Assembly: GCF_025725665.1 (NCBI RefSeq) | Contig: NZ_CP107009.1 | Span: forward strand, 248,001-312,000 | Direction: 5' to 3' | Length of the DNA: 64,000 nt | Origin: Halomonas sp. LR3S48 | Lineage (GTDB): Bacteria; Pseudomonadota; Gammaproteobacteria; Pseudomonadales; Halomonadaceae | Shown: one piece after another, positions 16,145 to 25,949 of the stretch | How positions within the stretch are numbered: position 1 is the stretch's first letter | Layout of the letters: each line of letters starts with the position of its first letter | Translations under genes and position numbers: made by a program | Notes under the pieces: generated by a model | Told to the model about the DNA's origin: nothing | Database searches by the model: none | Seen by the model: only the letters and a program-made list of their open reading frames with translations

Positions 16145-19100
16145 ATGAGTCACTTCTTAGATCGGCTGAATTTCTTCCGCAAGGCGCGCGAGCCCTTCGC
16201 CAATGGCCATGGCGAGACTCGCGAAGAATCCCGTGGCTGGGAGGACGGCTACCGTCAGCGCTGGCAGCACGACAAGATCGTGCGCTCCACCCACGGCGTG
16301 AACTGCACCGGCTCCTGCAGCTGGAAGATCTACGTCAAGAACGGCCTGGTCACCTGGGAGACCCAGCAGACCGACTATCCGCGCACCCGCCCGGACCTGC
16401 CCAACCATGAGCCGCGGGGCTGCCCGCGTGGCGCCAGCTACTCCTGGTACATGTACAGCGCCAACCGCCTCAAGTACCCGCTGATCCGCAAGCCGCTGCT
16501 CAAGCTGTGGCGCGAGGCCAAGCAGCAGCACGGCGACCCGGTCGATGCCTGGGCCTCCATCGTTTCCGACCCGGCCAAGACCAAGCAGTACAAGCGTGCC
16601 CGCGGCATGGGCGGCTTCGTGCGGGCCAACTGGGACGAGCTCAACGAGCTGATCGCCGCCTCCAACGTCTACACCGCCAAGCAGTACGGCCCGGACCGCA
16701 TCATCGGCTTCTCGCCGATCCCCGCCATGTCGATGGTCAGCTACGCCGCGGGCAGTCGCTACCTGTCGCTGATCGGCGGCGTGTGCATGAGCTTCTACGA
16801 CTGGTACTGCGACCTGCCGCCGGCCAGCCCGCAGACCTGGGGCGAGCAGACCGACGTGCCGGAATCGGCCGACTGGTACAACTCCGGCTACATCATCGCC
16901 TGGGGTTCCAACGTGCCCCAGACCCGTACCCCGGACGCCCACTTCTTCACCGAAGTGCGCTACAAGGGCACCAAGACCGTCTCCATCACCCCGGACTACG
17001 CCGAGGTCTCCAAGCTCACCGACGAGTGGCTGTCGGTCAAGCAGGGAACCGACGCCGCGCTGGGCATGGCCATGGGCCACGTCATCCTCAAGGAGTTCCA
17101 CCTCGACAAGCCCAGCACCTACTTCACCGAGTACGTGCGCAAGTACTCCGACATGCCCTTCCTGGTCGAGCTGGAAGCCCGTGAAGACGGCAGCTTCGTG
17201 CCCGGCAAGCAGCTGCGCACCAGCGACTTCGAAGGCAACCTGGGCCAGGACAACAACCCCGAGTGGAAGACCGTGGCGTGGGACGAGCTGTCCGACCGCC
17301 TCGTCGTGCCGAACGGCTCCATCGGTTTCCGCTGGGGTGAGAAGGAAGAGGTCCAGGGCAAGTGGAACCTCGAGGAGCGCGATGCCGACGGCTCGGAGAT
17401 CAAGCCGCTGCTGACCCTGGCCGAGCACCACGACGACGTGGCCAAGGTGGCGTTCCCCTACTTCGGCGGCATCGCCCACGAGCACTTCGACCACGTGGCC
17501 GGCAACGAACTGCTGTTCCACAGCCTGCCCGCCAAGCGCCTGATGAAGGCCGACGGCACCGAGGTGCTGGCCGTCACCGTGTTCGACCTGATGTGCGCCA
17601 ACTACGGCATCGACCGCGGGTTTGGCAAAGAGGGCGAAGACGACGGCGCCACCTCCTACGACCAGGTCCGCCCCTACACCCCGGCCTGGCAGGAGAAGAT
17701 CACCGGCGTGCCCGCCGAGCAGGTCGCCCGTATCGCCCGTGAGTTCGCCGACAACGCCGACAAGACCCGGGGTCGCTCCATGGTCATCGTGGGTGCCGCG
17801 ATGAACCACTGGTACCACATGGACATGAACTACCGCGGCCTGATCAACATGCTGGTCATGTGCGGCTGTATCGGCCAGAGCGGCGGCGGCTGGGCCCATT
17901 ACGTCGGCCAGGAGAAGCTGCGCCCGCAGACCGGCTGGACTCCGCTGGCCTTCGGTCTCGACTGGCAGCGCCCGCCGCGCCACATGAACTCCACCTCGTT
18001 CTTCTACAACCACTCTTCGCAGTGGCGCTACGAGAAGCTCGAGATCAAGGAAATCCTGTCTCCGCTGGCCAACCCGGCCGACTACAGCGGCAGCCTGATC
18101 GACTTCAACGTGCGCTCCGAACGCATGGGCTGGCTGCCCTCCGCGCCGCAGCTCAACGCCAACCCGCTGCGCCTGGCCGAAAAGGCCAAGGCCGCCGGCC
18201 TGTCCACCAAGGACTACGCCGTCCAGCAGCTCAAGAGCGGCGAGCTGGCGTTTGCTGCCGAGGACCCGGATAGCGAGCAGAACTTCCCGCGCAACATGTT
18301 CATCTGGCGCTCCAACCTGCTGGGCAGCTCCGGCAAGGGCCACGAGTACATGCTCAAGTACCTGCTGGGTACCCGCCACGGCATCCAGGGCAAGGACCTG
18401 GGCGAATTCGGCGGCCAGAAGCCGGAAGAGGTGAAGTGGCACGACGAGGCGCCGGAAGGCAAGCTCGACCTGGTGGTAACGCTTGACTTCCGCATGTCCT
18501 CCACCTGCCTCTACTCCGACGTGGTATTGCCGACGGCCACCTGGTACGAGAAGAACGACCTCAACACCTCGGACATGCACCCGTTCATCCACCCGCTGAC
18601 CGCGGCCACCGACCCGGCGTGGGAGTCGCGCAGCGACTGGGACATCTACAAGGGCATCGCCAAGGCGTTCTCCGAGGTGTGCGTGGGTCACCTGGGCGAG
18701 GAGACCGACCTGGTCACCCTGCCGCATCAGCACGACTCCCCGGCGGAGCTGGCCCAGCCCGAAGTGAAGGACTGGAAGAAGGGCGAGTGCGAGCCGATCC
18801 CCGGCAAGACCATGCCGGCGCTGATCGAGGTCAAGCGCAACTACCCGGAAACCTACGAGCGCTTCACCTCCATTGGGCCGCTGCTCGAGACCATCGGCAA
18901 CGGCGGCAAGGGCATCGCCTGGAACACCGAGTCCGAGGTCGAGCTGCTCGGCAAGCTCAACTACCGCAAGACCGAAGGGCCGCACAAGGGCCGGCCGAAG
19001 ATCGAGACGGCCATCGACGCCGCCGAGATGATCCTGACCCTGGCGCCGGAAACCAACGGCCAGGTGGCGGTCAAGGCGTGGGGTGCGCTGTCCAAGATCA

Positions 19101-19909
19101 CCGGGCGCGACCACACCCACCTGGCGGTCAACAAGGAAGAGGAGAAGATCCGCTTCCGCGACATCGTGGCCCAGCCGCGCAAGATCATCTCGAGCCCGAC
19201 CTGGTCCGGCCTGGAGGATGAACACGTCTCCTACAACGCCGGTTACACCAACGTCCACGAGCTGATTCCGTGGCGCACCGTAAGCGGCCGCCAGCAGTTC
19301 TATCAGGATCACCCCTGGATGCGCGCCTTCGGTGAGAGCCTGCTGGTCTACCGTCCGCCGATCAACACCAAGACGATCACCGGCTTCACCATGCCGGAGG
19401 ACAACGGTAACCCGACCAAGGCGCTGAACTGGATCACGCCGCACCAGAAGTGGGGCATCCACTCCACCTACAGCGACAACCTGCTGATGCTGACGCTCAA
19501 CCGCGGCGGCCCGGTGGTGTGGATGTCGGAGACCGATGCCCAGGAGATCGGCATCGAGGACAACGACTGGATCGAGCTGTTCAACGCCAACGGTGCGATC
19601 ACTGCGCGGGCCATCGTCAGCCAGCGGGTCAAGGCCGGCATGGTGATGATGTATCACGCCCAGGAGCGCCAGGTGAACGTGCCGGGCTCCGAGGTCACCA
19701 AGACCCGCGGCGGCATGCACAACTCCGTGACCCGGGTCTGCCCCAAGCCGACCCACATGATCGGCGGCTACGCCCAGCTCTCTTACAGCTTCAACTACTA
19801 CGGAACCGTTGGCTCCAACCGCGATGAATTCGTCCTGATCCGCAAGATGAAGAGAATCGACTGGCTGGACGGCGAGGGCAACGACAGCGTTCAGGAGGCC
19901 GTGAAATGA
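16145..19909 (+). CDS. narG: Respiratory nitrate reductase alpha subunit NarG
   Basis: A 1254-residue molybdo-bis-MGD subunit (E. coli 1247). The [4Fe-4S] FS0 ligands are His50, Cys54, Cys58 (HGVNCTGSC) and Cys93 (RGCPRG), matching the E. coli pattern. Asp223 in WYCDLPPASP corresponds to the molybdenum-ligating Asp. MSFYDWYCDLPP, SNVPQTRTPDAHF and the C-terminal NSVTRVCPKPTHMIGGYAQ are family hallmarks. There is no twin-arginine export signal with a cleavage site, as expected for a cytoplasm-facing subunit. It reduces nitrate to nitrite with quinol electrons passed by NarI and NarH. A ribosome site (GGAG) lies 6-9 bases before the ATG. The stop overlaps narH (ATGA). Confidence 0.98.
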   Translation: MSHFLDRLNFFRKAREPFANGHGETREESRGWEDGYRQRWQHDKIVRSTHGVNCTGSCSWKIYVKNGLVTWETQQTDYPRTRPDLPNHEPRGCPRGASYSWYMYSANRLKYPLIRKPLLKLWREAKQQHGDPVDAWASIVSDPAKTKQYKRARGMGGFVRANWDELNELIAASNVYTAKQYGPDRIIGFSPIPAMSMVSYAAGSRYLSLIGGVCMSFYDWYCDLPPASPQTWGEQTDVPESADWYNSGYIIAWGSNVPQTRTPDAHFFTEVRYKGTKTVSITPDYAEVSKLTDEWLSVKQGTDAALGMAMGHVILKEFHLDKPSTYFTEYVRKYSDMPFLVELEAREDGSFVPGKQLRTSDFEGNLGQDNNPEWKTVAWDELSDRLVVPNGSIGFRWGEKEEVQGKWNLEERDADGSEIKPLLTLAEHHDDVAKVAFPYFGGIAHEHFDHVAGNELLFHSLPAKRLMKADGTEVLAVTVFDLMCANYGIDRGFGKEGEDDGATSYDQVRPYTPAWQEKITGVPAEQVARIAREFADNADKTRGRSMVIVGAAMNHWYHMDMNYRGLINMLVMCGCIGQSGGGWAHYVGQEKLRPQTGWTPLAFGLDWQRPPRHMNSTSFFYNHSSQWRYEKLEIKEILSPLANPADYSGSLIDFNVRSERMGWLPSAPQLNANPLRLAEKAKAAGLSTKDYAVQQLKSGELAFAAEDPDSEQNFPRNMFIWRSNLLGSSGKGHEYMLKYLLGTRHGIQGKDLGEFGGQKPEEVKWHDEAPEGKLDLVVTLDFRMSSTCLYSDVVLPTATWYEKNDLNTSDMHPFIHPLTAATDPAWESRSDWDIYKGIAKAFSEVCVGHLGEETDLVTLPHQHDSPAELAQPEVKDWKKGECEPIPGKTMPALIEVKRNYPETYERFTSIGPLLETIGNGGKGIAWNTESEVELLGKLNYRKTEGPHKGRPKIETAIDAAEMILTLAPETNGQVAVKAWGALSKITGRDHTHLAVNKEEEKIRFRDIVAQPRKIISSPTWSGLEDEHVSYNAGYTNVHELIPWRTVSGRQQFYQDHPWMRAFGESLLVYRPPINTKTITGFTMPEDNGNPTKALNWITPHQKWGIHSTYSDNLLMLTLNRGGPVVWMSETDAQEIGIEDNDWIELFNANGAITARAIVSQRVKAGMVMMYHAQERQVNVPGSEVTKTRGGMHNSVTRVCPKPTHMIGGYAQLSYSFNYYGTVGSNRDEFVLIRKMKRIDWLDGEGNDSVQEAVK

Positions 19910-21468
19910 AGATTCGTTCCCAGGTAGGCATGGTCCTCAACCTCGACAAGTGCATCGGGTGCCACACCTGCTCGGTCACCTGCAAGAACGTCTGGACCAG
20001 CCGTGAGGGTCTGGAGTACGCCTGGTTCAACAACGTCGAGACCAAGCCCGGCATCGGCTATCCCAAGGAGTGGGAGAACCAGGACAAGTGGAAGGGCGGC
20101 TGGATGCGCCGCCGCGACGGCAAGATCGAACCGCGTATCGGCGGCAAGTGGCGGGTGCTGGCGAACATCTTCGCCAACCCCGACCTGCCCGAGATCGACG
20201 ACTACTACGAGCCGTTCGACTTCGACTACCAGCACCTGCACACCGCCAAGCAGGGCGACCACCAGCCGGTGGCGCGTCCTCGCTCGCTGGTCTCCGGCGA
20301 GCGCATGAACAAGATCGAGTGGGGCCCGAACTGGGAGGAGATCCTCGGTACCGAGTTCGCCAAGCGCCGCAAGGACAAGAACTTCGAGCAGGTCCAGGCC
20401 GACATCTACGGCCAGTTCGAGAACACCTTCATGATGTACCTGCCGCGCCTGTGCGAGCACTGCCTCAACCCGGCGTGCGTGGCCTCGTGCCCCAGCGGTG
20501 CGATCTACAAGCGCGAGGAGGACGGCATTGTCCTGATCGACCAGGACAAGTGCCGCGGCTGGCGGATGTGCATCTCCGGCTGCCCGTACAAGAAGATCTA
20601 CTACAACTGGAAGACCGGCAAGTCCGAGAAGTGCATTTTCTGCTACCCGCGCATCGAGGCGGGCATGCCGACCGTGTGCTCCGAGACCTGTGTGGGCCGC
20701 ATCCGCTACCTCGGCGTGCTGCTGTATGACGCCGACCGCATCGAGGAAGTGGCGAGCTCGCCCGACGTGCGCGACCTCTACCACCGCCAGTGCGAGATCT
20801 TCCTCGACCCGCACGACCCGGAAGTGATCGCCCAGGCCAAGCGTGACGGCATCGCCGACAACGTGATCGCCGCGGCCCAGGCCTCGCCGGTCTACAAGAT
20901 GGCCATGGATTGGGGGCTGGCACTGCCGCTGCACCCCGAGTACCGCACCCTGCCGATGGTCTGGTACGTGCCGCCGCTGTCGCCGATCCAGTCGGCCGCC
21001 GAGGCCGGCAAGGTCGAGTACGACGGCGTACTGCCCAAGATCGAGTCGCTGCGCATCCCGGTCAGGTATCTGGCCAACATGCTCACCGCCGGTGAGGAGG
21101 AGCCCGTGGTGCTGGCGCTCAAGCGGCTGATGGCGATGCGCGTGTTCATGCGCAACCGCCACGTCGAAGGCAAGCACGACACCGAGGTGCTCGACGCGGT
21201 GGGGCTCTCCGAGGCCCAGGTAGAGGAGATGTATCGGTATCTGGCCATCGCCAACTACGAGGATCGCTTCGTGGTACCGACCAGCCATCGCGAGATGGCC
21301 ACCGAAGCCTTCCCCGAGCGCGGCGGCTGCGGCTTCAGCTTCGGCGACGGCTGCCACGGCGAGAGCAAGCCGAGCCTGTTCAACGGGCGCAAGCAGACCA
21401 GCGCGCTGGTCAAGCCGGTAGACGTCTTCGATCCGAAGACGGGCGCCAAGGAGACTCACCATGGCTGA
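19906..21468 (+). CDS. narH: Respiratory nitrate reductase beta subunit NarH
   Basis: A 520-residue iron-sulfur subunit. Four cysteine groups are visible: CIGCHTCSVTC near the N-terminus, CEHCLNPACVASCP, CRGWRMCISGCP (tryptophan replacing one cysteine, giving the [3Fe-4S] cluster), and CIFCYPRI with CSETCVG. It passes electrons from NarI haem to NarG. It overlaps narG by four bases and narJ by eight. The C-terminus is somewhat shorter and more polar than the conserved core. Confidence 0.98.
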   Translation: MKIRSQVGMVLNLDKCIGCHTCSVTCKNVWTSREGLEYAWFNNVETKPGIGYPKEWENQDKWKGGWMRRRDGKIEPRIGGKWRVLANIFANPDLPEIDDYYEPFDFDYQHLHTAKQGDHQPVARPRSLVSGERMNKIEWGPNWEEILGTEFAKRRKDKNFEQVQADIYGQFENTFMMYLPRLCEHCLNPACVASCPSGAIYKREEDGIVLIDQDKCRGWRMCISGCPYKKIYYNWKTGKSEKCIFCYPRIEAGMPTVCSETCVGRIRYLGVLLYDADRIEEVASSPDVRDLYHRQCEIFLDPHDPEVIAQAKRDGIADNVIAAAQASPVYKMAMDWGLALPLHPEYRTLPMVWYVPPLSPIQSAAEAGKVEYDGVLPKIESLRIPVRYLANMLTAGEEEPVVLALKRLMAMRVFMRNRHVEGKHDTEVLDAVGLSEAQVEEMYRYLAIANYEDRFVVPTSHREMATEAFPERGGCGFSFGDGCHGESKPSLFNGRKQTSALVKPVDVFDPKTGAKETHHG

Positions 21469-22249
21469 TGCAGCACTGCAAATGACACACGACGACGCGG
21501 TTCGTCCCGAGCTCGGCATGCGCAGCCTGCGCGTGCTGGCCCGGCTGCTCGACTACCCGACCGAGGCGCTGCAGGAGGCTGCGGCCGACCTGATCGAGGC
21601 GCTCGACGCCGAGCGCCGCCTGCCGGCGGCGCTGCGCGGCGACCTGATGAGCTGGTGCCAGCGCATCAGTGAGGCCGACCTGCTTGAGCTGCAGTCCGAG
21701 TACGTGGCGCTGTTCGACAAGGGCCGCGCCCACTCGCTGCTGCTGTTCGAACACGTGCACGGCGAATCGCGTGATCGCGGCCAGGCCATGGTCGACCTGA
21801 TCGAGGAGTACAAGGCCGCGGGCTTCGAGCTGGATGCCCGCGAACTGCCCGACTACCTGCCGCTGTTCCTGGAGTACCTCTCCACGCGCAGCGACGAGGA
21901 GATCGGCCGCTGGCTGGGCGAGATCCGCCACATCCTGGCGCTGCTGACCGCGCGTCTGGAAGAGCGCGGTGCCGACCAGGCCCTGGTCACCCGTGCGCTG
22001 CTGGCACTGATCGGCGCCGAAGACGACGTCGAGACGAAGCGGGAAGCCGTGGTCAGCGAGACACGCGACGACACCCCCGAAGCGCTGGACGCGGTATGGG
22101 AAGAGGAGGCGGTGCGCTTCTCCGCCAAGTCCGACGAGGACTGTGCCCTGCAGTCCGCCGAGGGCCGGCGCCTTGCCGAACGCAAGCGGGCGATCCAGGG
22201 TGAGGCGGTTCGCATCCTCGACCCTGTCGATGCCGCCAAGAAACACTAA
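21461..22249 (+). CDS. narJ: Nitrate reductase assembly chaperone NarJ
   Basis: A 262-residue helical protein of the NarJ/TorD family (E. coli 236). RVLARLLDYPTEALQ at the N-terminus and YVALFDKGRAHSLLLFEHVHGESRDRGQAM are family signatures; LPDYLPLFLEYLS follows. It holds NarG for cofactor insertion and membrane attachment and is not part of the mature enzyme. An extra charged C-terminal tail of about 40 residues is present. Confidence 0.96.
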   Translation: MADAALQMTHDDAVRPELGMRSLRVLARLLDYPTEALQEAAADLIEALDAERRLPAALRGDLMSWCQRISEADLLELQSEYVALFDKGRAHSLLLFEHVHGESRDRGQAMVDLIEEYKAAGFELDARELPDYLPLFLEYLSTRSDEEIGRWLGEIRHILALLTARLEERGADQALVTRALLALIGAEDDVETKREAVVSETRDDTPEALDAVWEEEAVRFSAKSDEDCALQSAEGRRLAERKRAIQGEAVRILDPVDAAKKH

Positions 22250-22261
22250 CGGAGACCTGTC

Positions 22262-22939
22262 ATGAACTACATCGATTCCCTACTGTTCGGGCTCTACCCC
22301 TACTTGGCCGGCAGCGTCTTCCTGATCGGTAGCCTGATGCGCTACGACCACGGCCAGTACACCTGGAAGACCGGCTCCAGCCAGATGCTGACGTCGAAGA
22401 ACATGCGCATGGCCAGCAACCTGTTTCACGTCGGCATCCTCGTGATCTTCTTCGGCCACCTGGTCGGCCTGCTGACGCCGCACTGGCTCTATGGCCCCTT
22501 CATCAGTGCCGGCACCAAGCAGGTGCTGGCGGTGGTGGTCGGTGGCATCGCCGGTGTCATGTGCCTGGTGGGCGGCGCCATGCTGTTCTACCGCCGCCTG
22601 ACCAACCCGCGGGTGCGCGCTTCTTCCAGCGCCATGGACACCGTGATCATCGGCCTGCTGGTGCTGCAAGTGACGCTGGGGCTGCTCACCATCCTGCCCA
22701 CCCTGGGCCACCTGGACGGCAGCGCGATGCTGCAGTTCTCCGGCTGGGCACAGTCCATCGTCTACTTCCAGGGCGGCGCCGCCGCGCACCTGGAAGGTGT
22801 GAACTGGATCTACAAGCTGCACATCCTGGTCGGCCTGACCATCGTGCTGGTGTTTCCCTTCACCCGCTTGGTGCACGTGTGGAGCGCGCCGATGGGCTAT
22901 GTCACCAGGCGCTACCAGATCGTCCGCCGCCGGGCTTGA
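22262..22939 (+). CDS. narI: Respiratory nitrate reductase gamma subunit NarI (cytochrome b)
   Basis: A 225-residue protein with five predicted membrane helices. Haem ligands are visible as the pair in NLFHVGILVIFFGH (helix 2) and the pair in KLHILVGLTIVLVFPFTRLVH (helix 5). It oxidises quinol at the periplasmic side and anchors NarGH to the membrane. It begins 12 bases after narJ with GGAGACC before the ATG. Confidence 0.97.
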   Translation: MNYIDSLLFGLYPYLAGSVFLIGSLMRYDHGQYTWKTGSSQMLTSKNMRMASNLFHVGILVIFFGHLVGLLTPHWLYGPFISAGTKQVLAVVVGGIAGVMCLVGGAMLFYRRLTNPRVRASSSAMDTVIIGLLVLQVTLGLLTILPTLGHLDGSAMLQFSGWAQSIVYFQGGAAAHLEGVNWIYKLHILVGLTIVLVFPFTRLVHVWSAPMGYVTRRYQIVRRRA

Positions 22940-23000
22940 GGTAAAGCTGGCTGCGCTCGCTCGGCTTCACAACCTCGGTGCCAGCGTGAGGGGCGCCGGG

Positions 23001-23085
23001 GGCAGGCCGAAGAGGAGGTCTTTTGCCATGGATGGCAAAAGTAGCGCCCAGGGATGGGTTCACAGCGCCTCCTCGAAGGCCTGCC
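23001..23085. repeat. Nested palindromic intergenic repeat element
   Basis: Between narI and the parvulin gene a perfect inner hairpin (23020-23029 / 23032-23041, CTTTTGCCAT-GG-ATGGCAAAAG) sits inside a second inverted pair, GGCAGGCC..GAGGAGG at 23001-23018 and CCTCCTCGAAGGCCTGCC at 23068-23085 (three central mismatches). The layout resembles dispersed intergenic palindromic elements of marine gammaproteobacteria. Only one copy is in this window, so family membership is a guess. Confidence 0.6.
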
Positions 23086-23143
23086 GACGGAACAGCCCCG
23101 AGCTTGTATAGCCGCTTATGTCATGTATTAGAGGATCAGCACC

Positions 23144-23962
23144 ATGCAAATGATCGAGATCGAACAGCTGCCGGGCCGTGCCGTTCCGCCGCCCATCAAG
23201 GTCGGCGGCAAGGCCATCGACGAGGACAGCATCGCCCGCGAGATGCAGTACCACCCGGCGGCGACAGCCGGCGAGGCGCAGCTTTCTGCCGCCCGCGCCC
23301 TGGTGGTTCGCGAGCTGCTGCGCCAGCGCGCCGTCGAGCTCGGTCTGGTGGCCGATACCGACGACGAAGGCGACAACGATGCCGCCATCGCTGCCCTGCT
23401 GGAGCAGGAGTTGGACGTGCCGGAGCCGGAAGAGGCGGCCTGTCGCCGCTTCTTCGACGCCGAGCCCGAGCGCTTCAGCGAGCCGACCCGCATTGCCGTG
23501 CGACATATCCTGCTCGCCGCCGCCCCCGACGACACCGAAGCGCGCGATGCCCAGTACCGCCTGGGCGAGACGCTGATCGAGGAACTCCAGAGCATTCCCG
23601 AGCGCTTCACCGAGTTTGCCATGCGCCACTCCGACTGCCCGTCGAAGAGCGAAGGCGGCGAGCTGGGCTGGCTGGCGCCGGGGCAGACCGTGGCTGAGCT
23701 CGACCGTGCCCTGCAGCACCTGCCGGAAGGCCTGCACGACCGTCCGCTGGCCTCGCGCTACGGCTGGCACCTGGTCAGCATCGACCAGCGCAGCGGCGGC
23801 CAGCGCCTGCCGTTCGAGCAGGTGGCCGAGCGTGTATTGCATACCCTGCGCGAACAGGCCACCCGCCGCGCGCTGCGCCACTACCTGCTGGCGCTGGAAG
23901 AAGAGATCGGCGTTGAGGGGCTCGAGCTCGATGACAATGCCGCCGGCAGTTTGATGCAGTAG
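23144..23962 (+). CDS. Parvulin-type peptidyl-prolyl cis-trans isomerase (nar-cluster NifM-like)
   Basis: A 272-residue protein with an N-terminal helical domain and a central parvulin domain. RIAVRHILLAA begins it, then FAMRHSDCPSKSEGGELGWLAPGQ, and it ends ASRYGWHLVSIDQR. There is no signal peptide, so it is cytoplasmic. The GAGGA ribosome site lies nine bases before the ATG. A rotamase after narI is a recurrent arrangement in pseudomonad and halomonad nar clusters; help with folding of the nitrate reductase subunits is likely but not shown. Confidence 0.88.
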   Translation: MQMIEIEQLPGRAVPPPIKVGGKAIDEDSIAREMQYHPAATAGEAQLSAARALVVRELLRQRAVELGLVADTDDEGDNDAAIAALLEQELDVPEPEEAACRRFFDAEPERFSEPTRIAVRHILLAAAPDDTEARDAQYRLGETLIEELQSIPERFTEFAMRHSDCPSKSEGGELGWLAPGQTVAELDRALQHLPEGLHDRPLASRYGWHLVSIDQRSGGQRLPFEQVAERVLHTLREQATRRALRHYLLALEEEIGVEGLELDDNAAGSLMQ

Positions 23963-24126
23963 AAATGCCTGCGCGGGCGAATCGCTGTGTTGCGCGGTGC
24001 TCGCACTCCTCACCTAGAACCCACTAGGCTCCGGGTGCTGCGCTCCGTGCGCCTTGCGCTTCATCCCGCTCGGCGATTTCTCCACGTTTAATACGCTGCC
24101 TGCATGGCGGCAGTGAGGAGAACATC
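23963..24126. other. Intergenic region with GC-rich repeat-like sequence
   Basis: This 164-bp gap contains short inverted repeats (CCTAG/CTAGG at 24013-24028) and runs of GCGC-type words. It has the look of a dispersed intergenic element, but no clear boundary is visible. The moaB ribosome site GAGGAG lies at its end. Confidence 0.3.
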
Positions 24127-24711
24127 ATGTCCCATGTTCACGCCAACGCCCGCTTCGTGCCGCTCGGCATTGCCGTGCTGACCGTCTCCGATACCCGCGG
24201 CTTCGACCGCGACGGCAGCGGCGACCTGCTCAGCGAGCGTCTCTCCGAGGCCGGCCATGCGCTGGTGGAGCGGCGCATCGTGCCCGACGACATCTACCGC
24301 ATCCGTGCGGTGGTCTCCAAGTGGGTGGTGCGCGACGACATCCAGGTGATCCTGGTCAACGGCGGTACCGGCTTCACCGTACGCGACACCACGCCCGAAG
24401 CGTTGATGCCGCTCTTCGATCGGGCGATCGATGGCTACGGCGAGCTGTTCCGCCAGCTCTCCTTCGACAGCATCGGTACCTCTACCGTGCAGTCGCGGGC
24501 GGTGGGCGGCGTGGCCAACCGCACCCTGATCTTCGCCATGCCCGGCTCGCCCAAGGCCTGTGCCACCGCCTGGGACGGCATCCTTGCCAGCCAGCTCGAC
24601 GCGCGCACCCGGCCGTGCAACTTCGTTGCCATGGTCATGCCCGAGCAACAGGCATGCGACTCGCGTGAGGCGGCTAAGGTGCCTGATCACGGTCAAGGAG
24701 TGCATGCATGA
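24127..24711 (+). CDS. moaB: Molybdenum cofactor biosynthesis protein MoaB
   Basis: A 194-residue MoaB/MogA-fold protein. TVSDTRGFDRDGSGDLL opens the fold and VILVNGGTGFTVRDTTPEAL is the molybdopterin-binding GGTG motif; FAMPGSPKACATAWDGIL follows. The family adenylylates molybdopterin or has a related role in cofactor maturation. It overlaps moeA by four bases. The pair supplies the Mo-bis-MGD cofactor to NarG just upstream. Confidence 0.94.
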   Translation: MSHVHANARFVPLGIAVLTVSDTRGFDRDGSGDLLSERLSEAGHALVERRIVPDDIYRIRAVVSKWVVRDDIQVILVNGGTGFTVRDTTPEALMPLFDRAIDGYGELFRQLSFDSIGTSTVQSRAVGGVANRTLIFAMPGSPKACATAWDGILASQLDARTRPCNFVAMVMPEQQACDSREAAKVPDHGQGVHA

Positions 24712-25949
24712 GCTGTGGCACCCTGGCCAAGGGTCTGCTCGACCTAGAGGTGGCGAGGGCGCGCATGATCGCAGCGGCCGAGCCGGTGCGGGGCGAAGAA
24801 CTCATCGCCTTGGAACGGGCCGCCGGCCTGGTGCTGGCGCGGGACCTCGAGGCGAAGCTCGACATGCCCGGCGTCGACAACAGCGCGATGGATGGCTACG
24901 CCTTGCGGCTGGCGGAGCTCAGCGATACCGGCCTGCCCGTCGTCTTGCGAGTGCCGGCGGGGGCCGGTGTCGCGGTTCTACCCGAGGGCGGCTGTGCGCG
25001 GATCTTCACCGGCGCGCCGGTGCCCGAGGGCGCCGATTGCGTGGTGCCCCAGGAGCGGGTGCGGCTGGACGAGGCGGGGCGCGTGCATGTCATCGGCGAA
25101 GCGAAGCTCGGTGCCAACATTCGCCGCTGTGGCGAGGAGTATCGCGCAGGCGATCCCCTGCTACCGGCGGGCTGGACATTGGATGCCGCAGCCTTGGCGC
25201 TGCTGGCGAGCCAGGGGATCGCCGAGGTTCCGGTACTGCCGCGCCTCAAGGTGGCGTTGATCTCCACCGGCGATGAACTGATCGAGCCGGGCGAGCCGTT
25301 CGAACCGGGGCTGGTGTACGACAGCAACCGGGTGATGCTGAAGGCGCTGCTTGAACAGGCCGACTGCGACGTGCTCGATCTGGGTGTGATTGCCGACGAC
25401 CCCACGGCCCTGCGCGAGGCGTTCAGCACCGCCCGCGACGGCGCCGACCTGGTGGTGTGCACCGGCGGCGTCTCGGTGGGCGAGGAGGACCATGTGCGGC
25501 CCGTGCTCGATGCGCTGGGCGGGCTCTGGTTCCATGGCGTGGCGATCAAGCCGGGCAAGCCGTTCGCCTTCGGCTACCTGGACGACGGCTCGCCCGAGGG
25601 CGTGCCGCTGATCGGCCTGCCGGGCAACCCAGTGGCCTCGCTGGTGGGTTGGCACCTGCTGGCCAGGCCCTTCGTGCAGGGCTGCCAGGGTCGCAACGTC
25701 GGGCCGTTACAGCAATATCGCGTCCGCGCCGGTTTCTCGCGGCGGGGTAGTCCGGGGCGGCGCGAGCTGCTGCGTGTCGTCATCGACTGGCAGGCTGGTC
25801 AACCGCTGGCCCTGCTGTCCGGCGGGCAGGGCTCCCACATGCTGCATGCCGCCAGCCAAGCGCACGGCTATCTGATGATGGCCGCCGATACCGACGTGGA
25901 GGAAGGTCATGAATACCACTATCTGCCCGCCGGACAGTTCGTCGACTGA
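24708..25949 (+). CDS. moeA: Molybdopterin molybdotransferase MoeA
   Basis: A 413-residue MoeA, normal length. Motifs in order: MPGVDNSAMDGYALR, FTGAPVPEGADCVVPQE, ISTGDEL, VCTGGVSVGEEDHV, LPGNPVASLVGW, and a C-terminal beta-barrel domain IV. It inserts molybdate into adenylylated molybdopterin. It overlaps moaB at the start and the regulator gene by 41 bp at the end, indicating tight translational coupling in the moaB-moeA-dnr unit. Confidence 0.95.
   Translation: MSCGTLAKGLLDLEVARARMIAAAEPVRGEELIALERAAGLVLARDLEAKLDMPGVDNSAMDGYALRLAELSDTGLPVVLRVPAGAGVAVLPEGGCARIFTGAPVPEGADCVVPQERVRLDEAGRVHVIGEAKLGANIRRCGEEYRAGDPLLPAGWTLDAAALALLASQGIAEVPVLPRLKVALISTGDELIEPGEPFEPGLVYDSNRVMLKALLEQADCDVLDLGVIADDPTALREAFSTARDGADLVVCTGGVSVGEEDHVRPVLDALGGLWFHGVAIKPGKPFAFGYLDDGSPEGVPLIGLPGNPVASLVGWHLLARPFVQGCQGRNVGPLQQYRVRAGFSRRGSPGRRELLRVVIDWQAGQPLALLSGGQGSHMLHAASQAHGYLMMAADTDVEEGHEYHYLPAGQFVD

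Noticed and set aside
16157..19756. 1199-codon open frame antisense to narG
   Set aside because: It is the complement-frame shadow of a GC-rich gene; composition is Val/Leu/Gly/His-rich without recognisable domains, and narG is certain.
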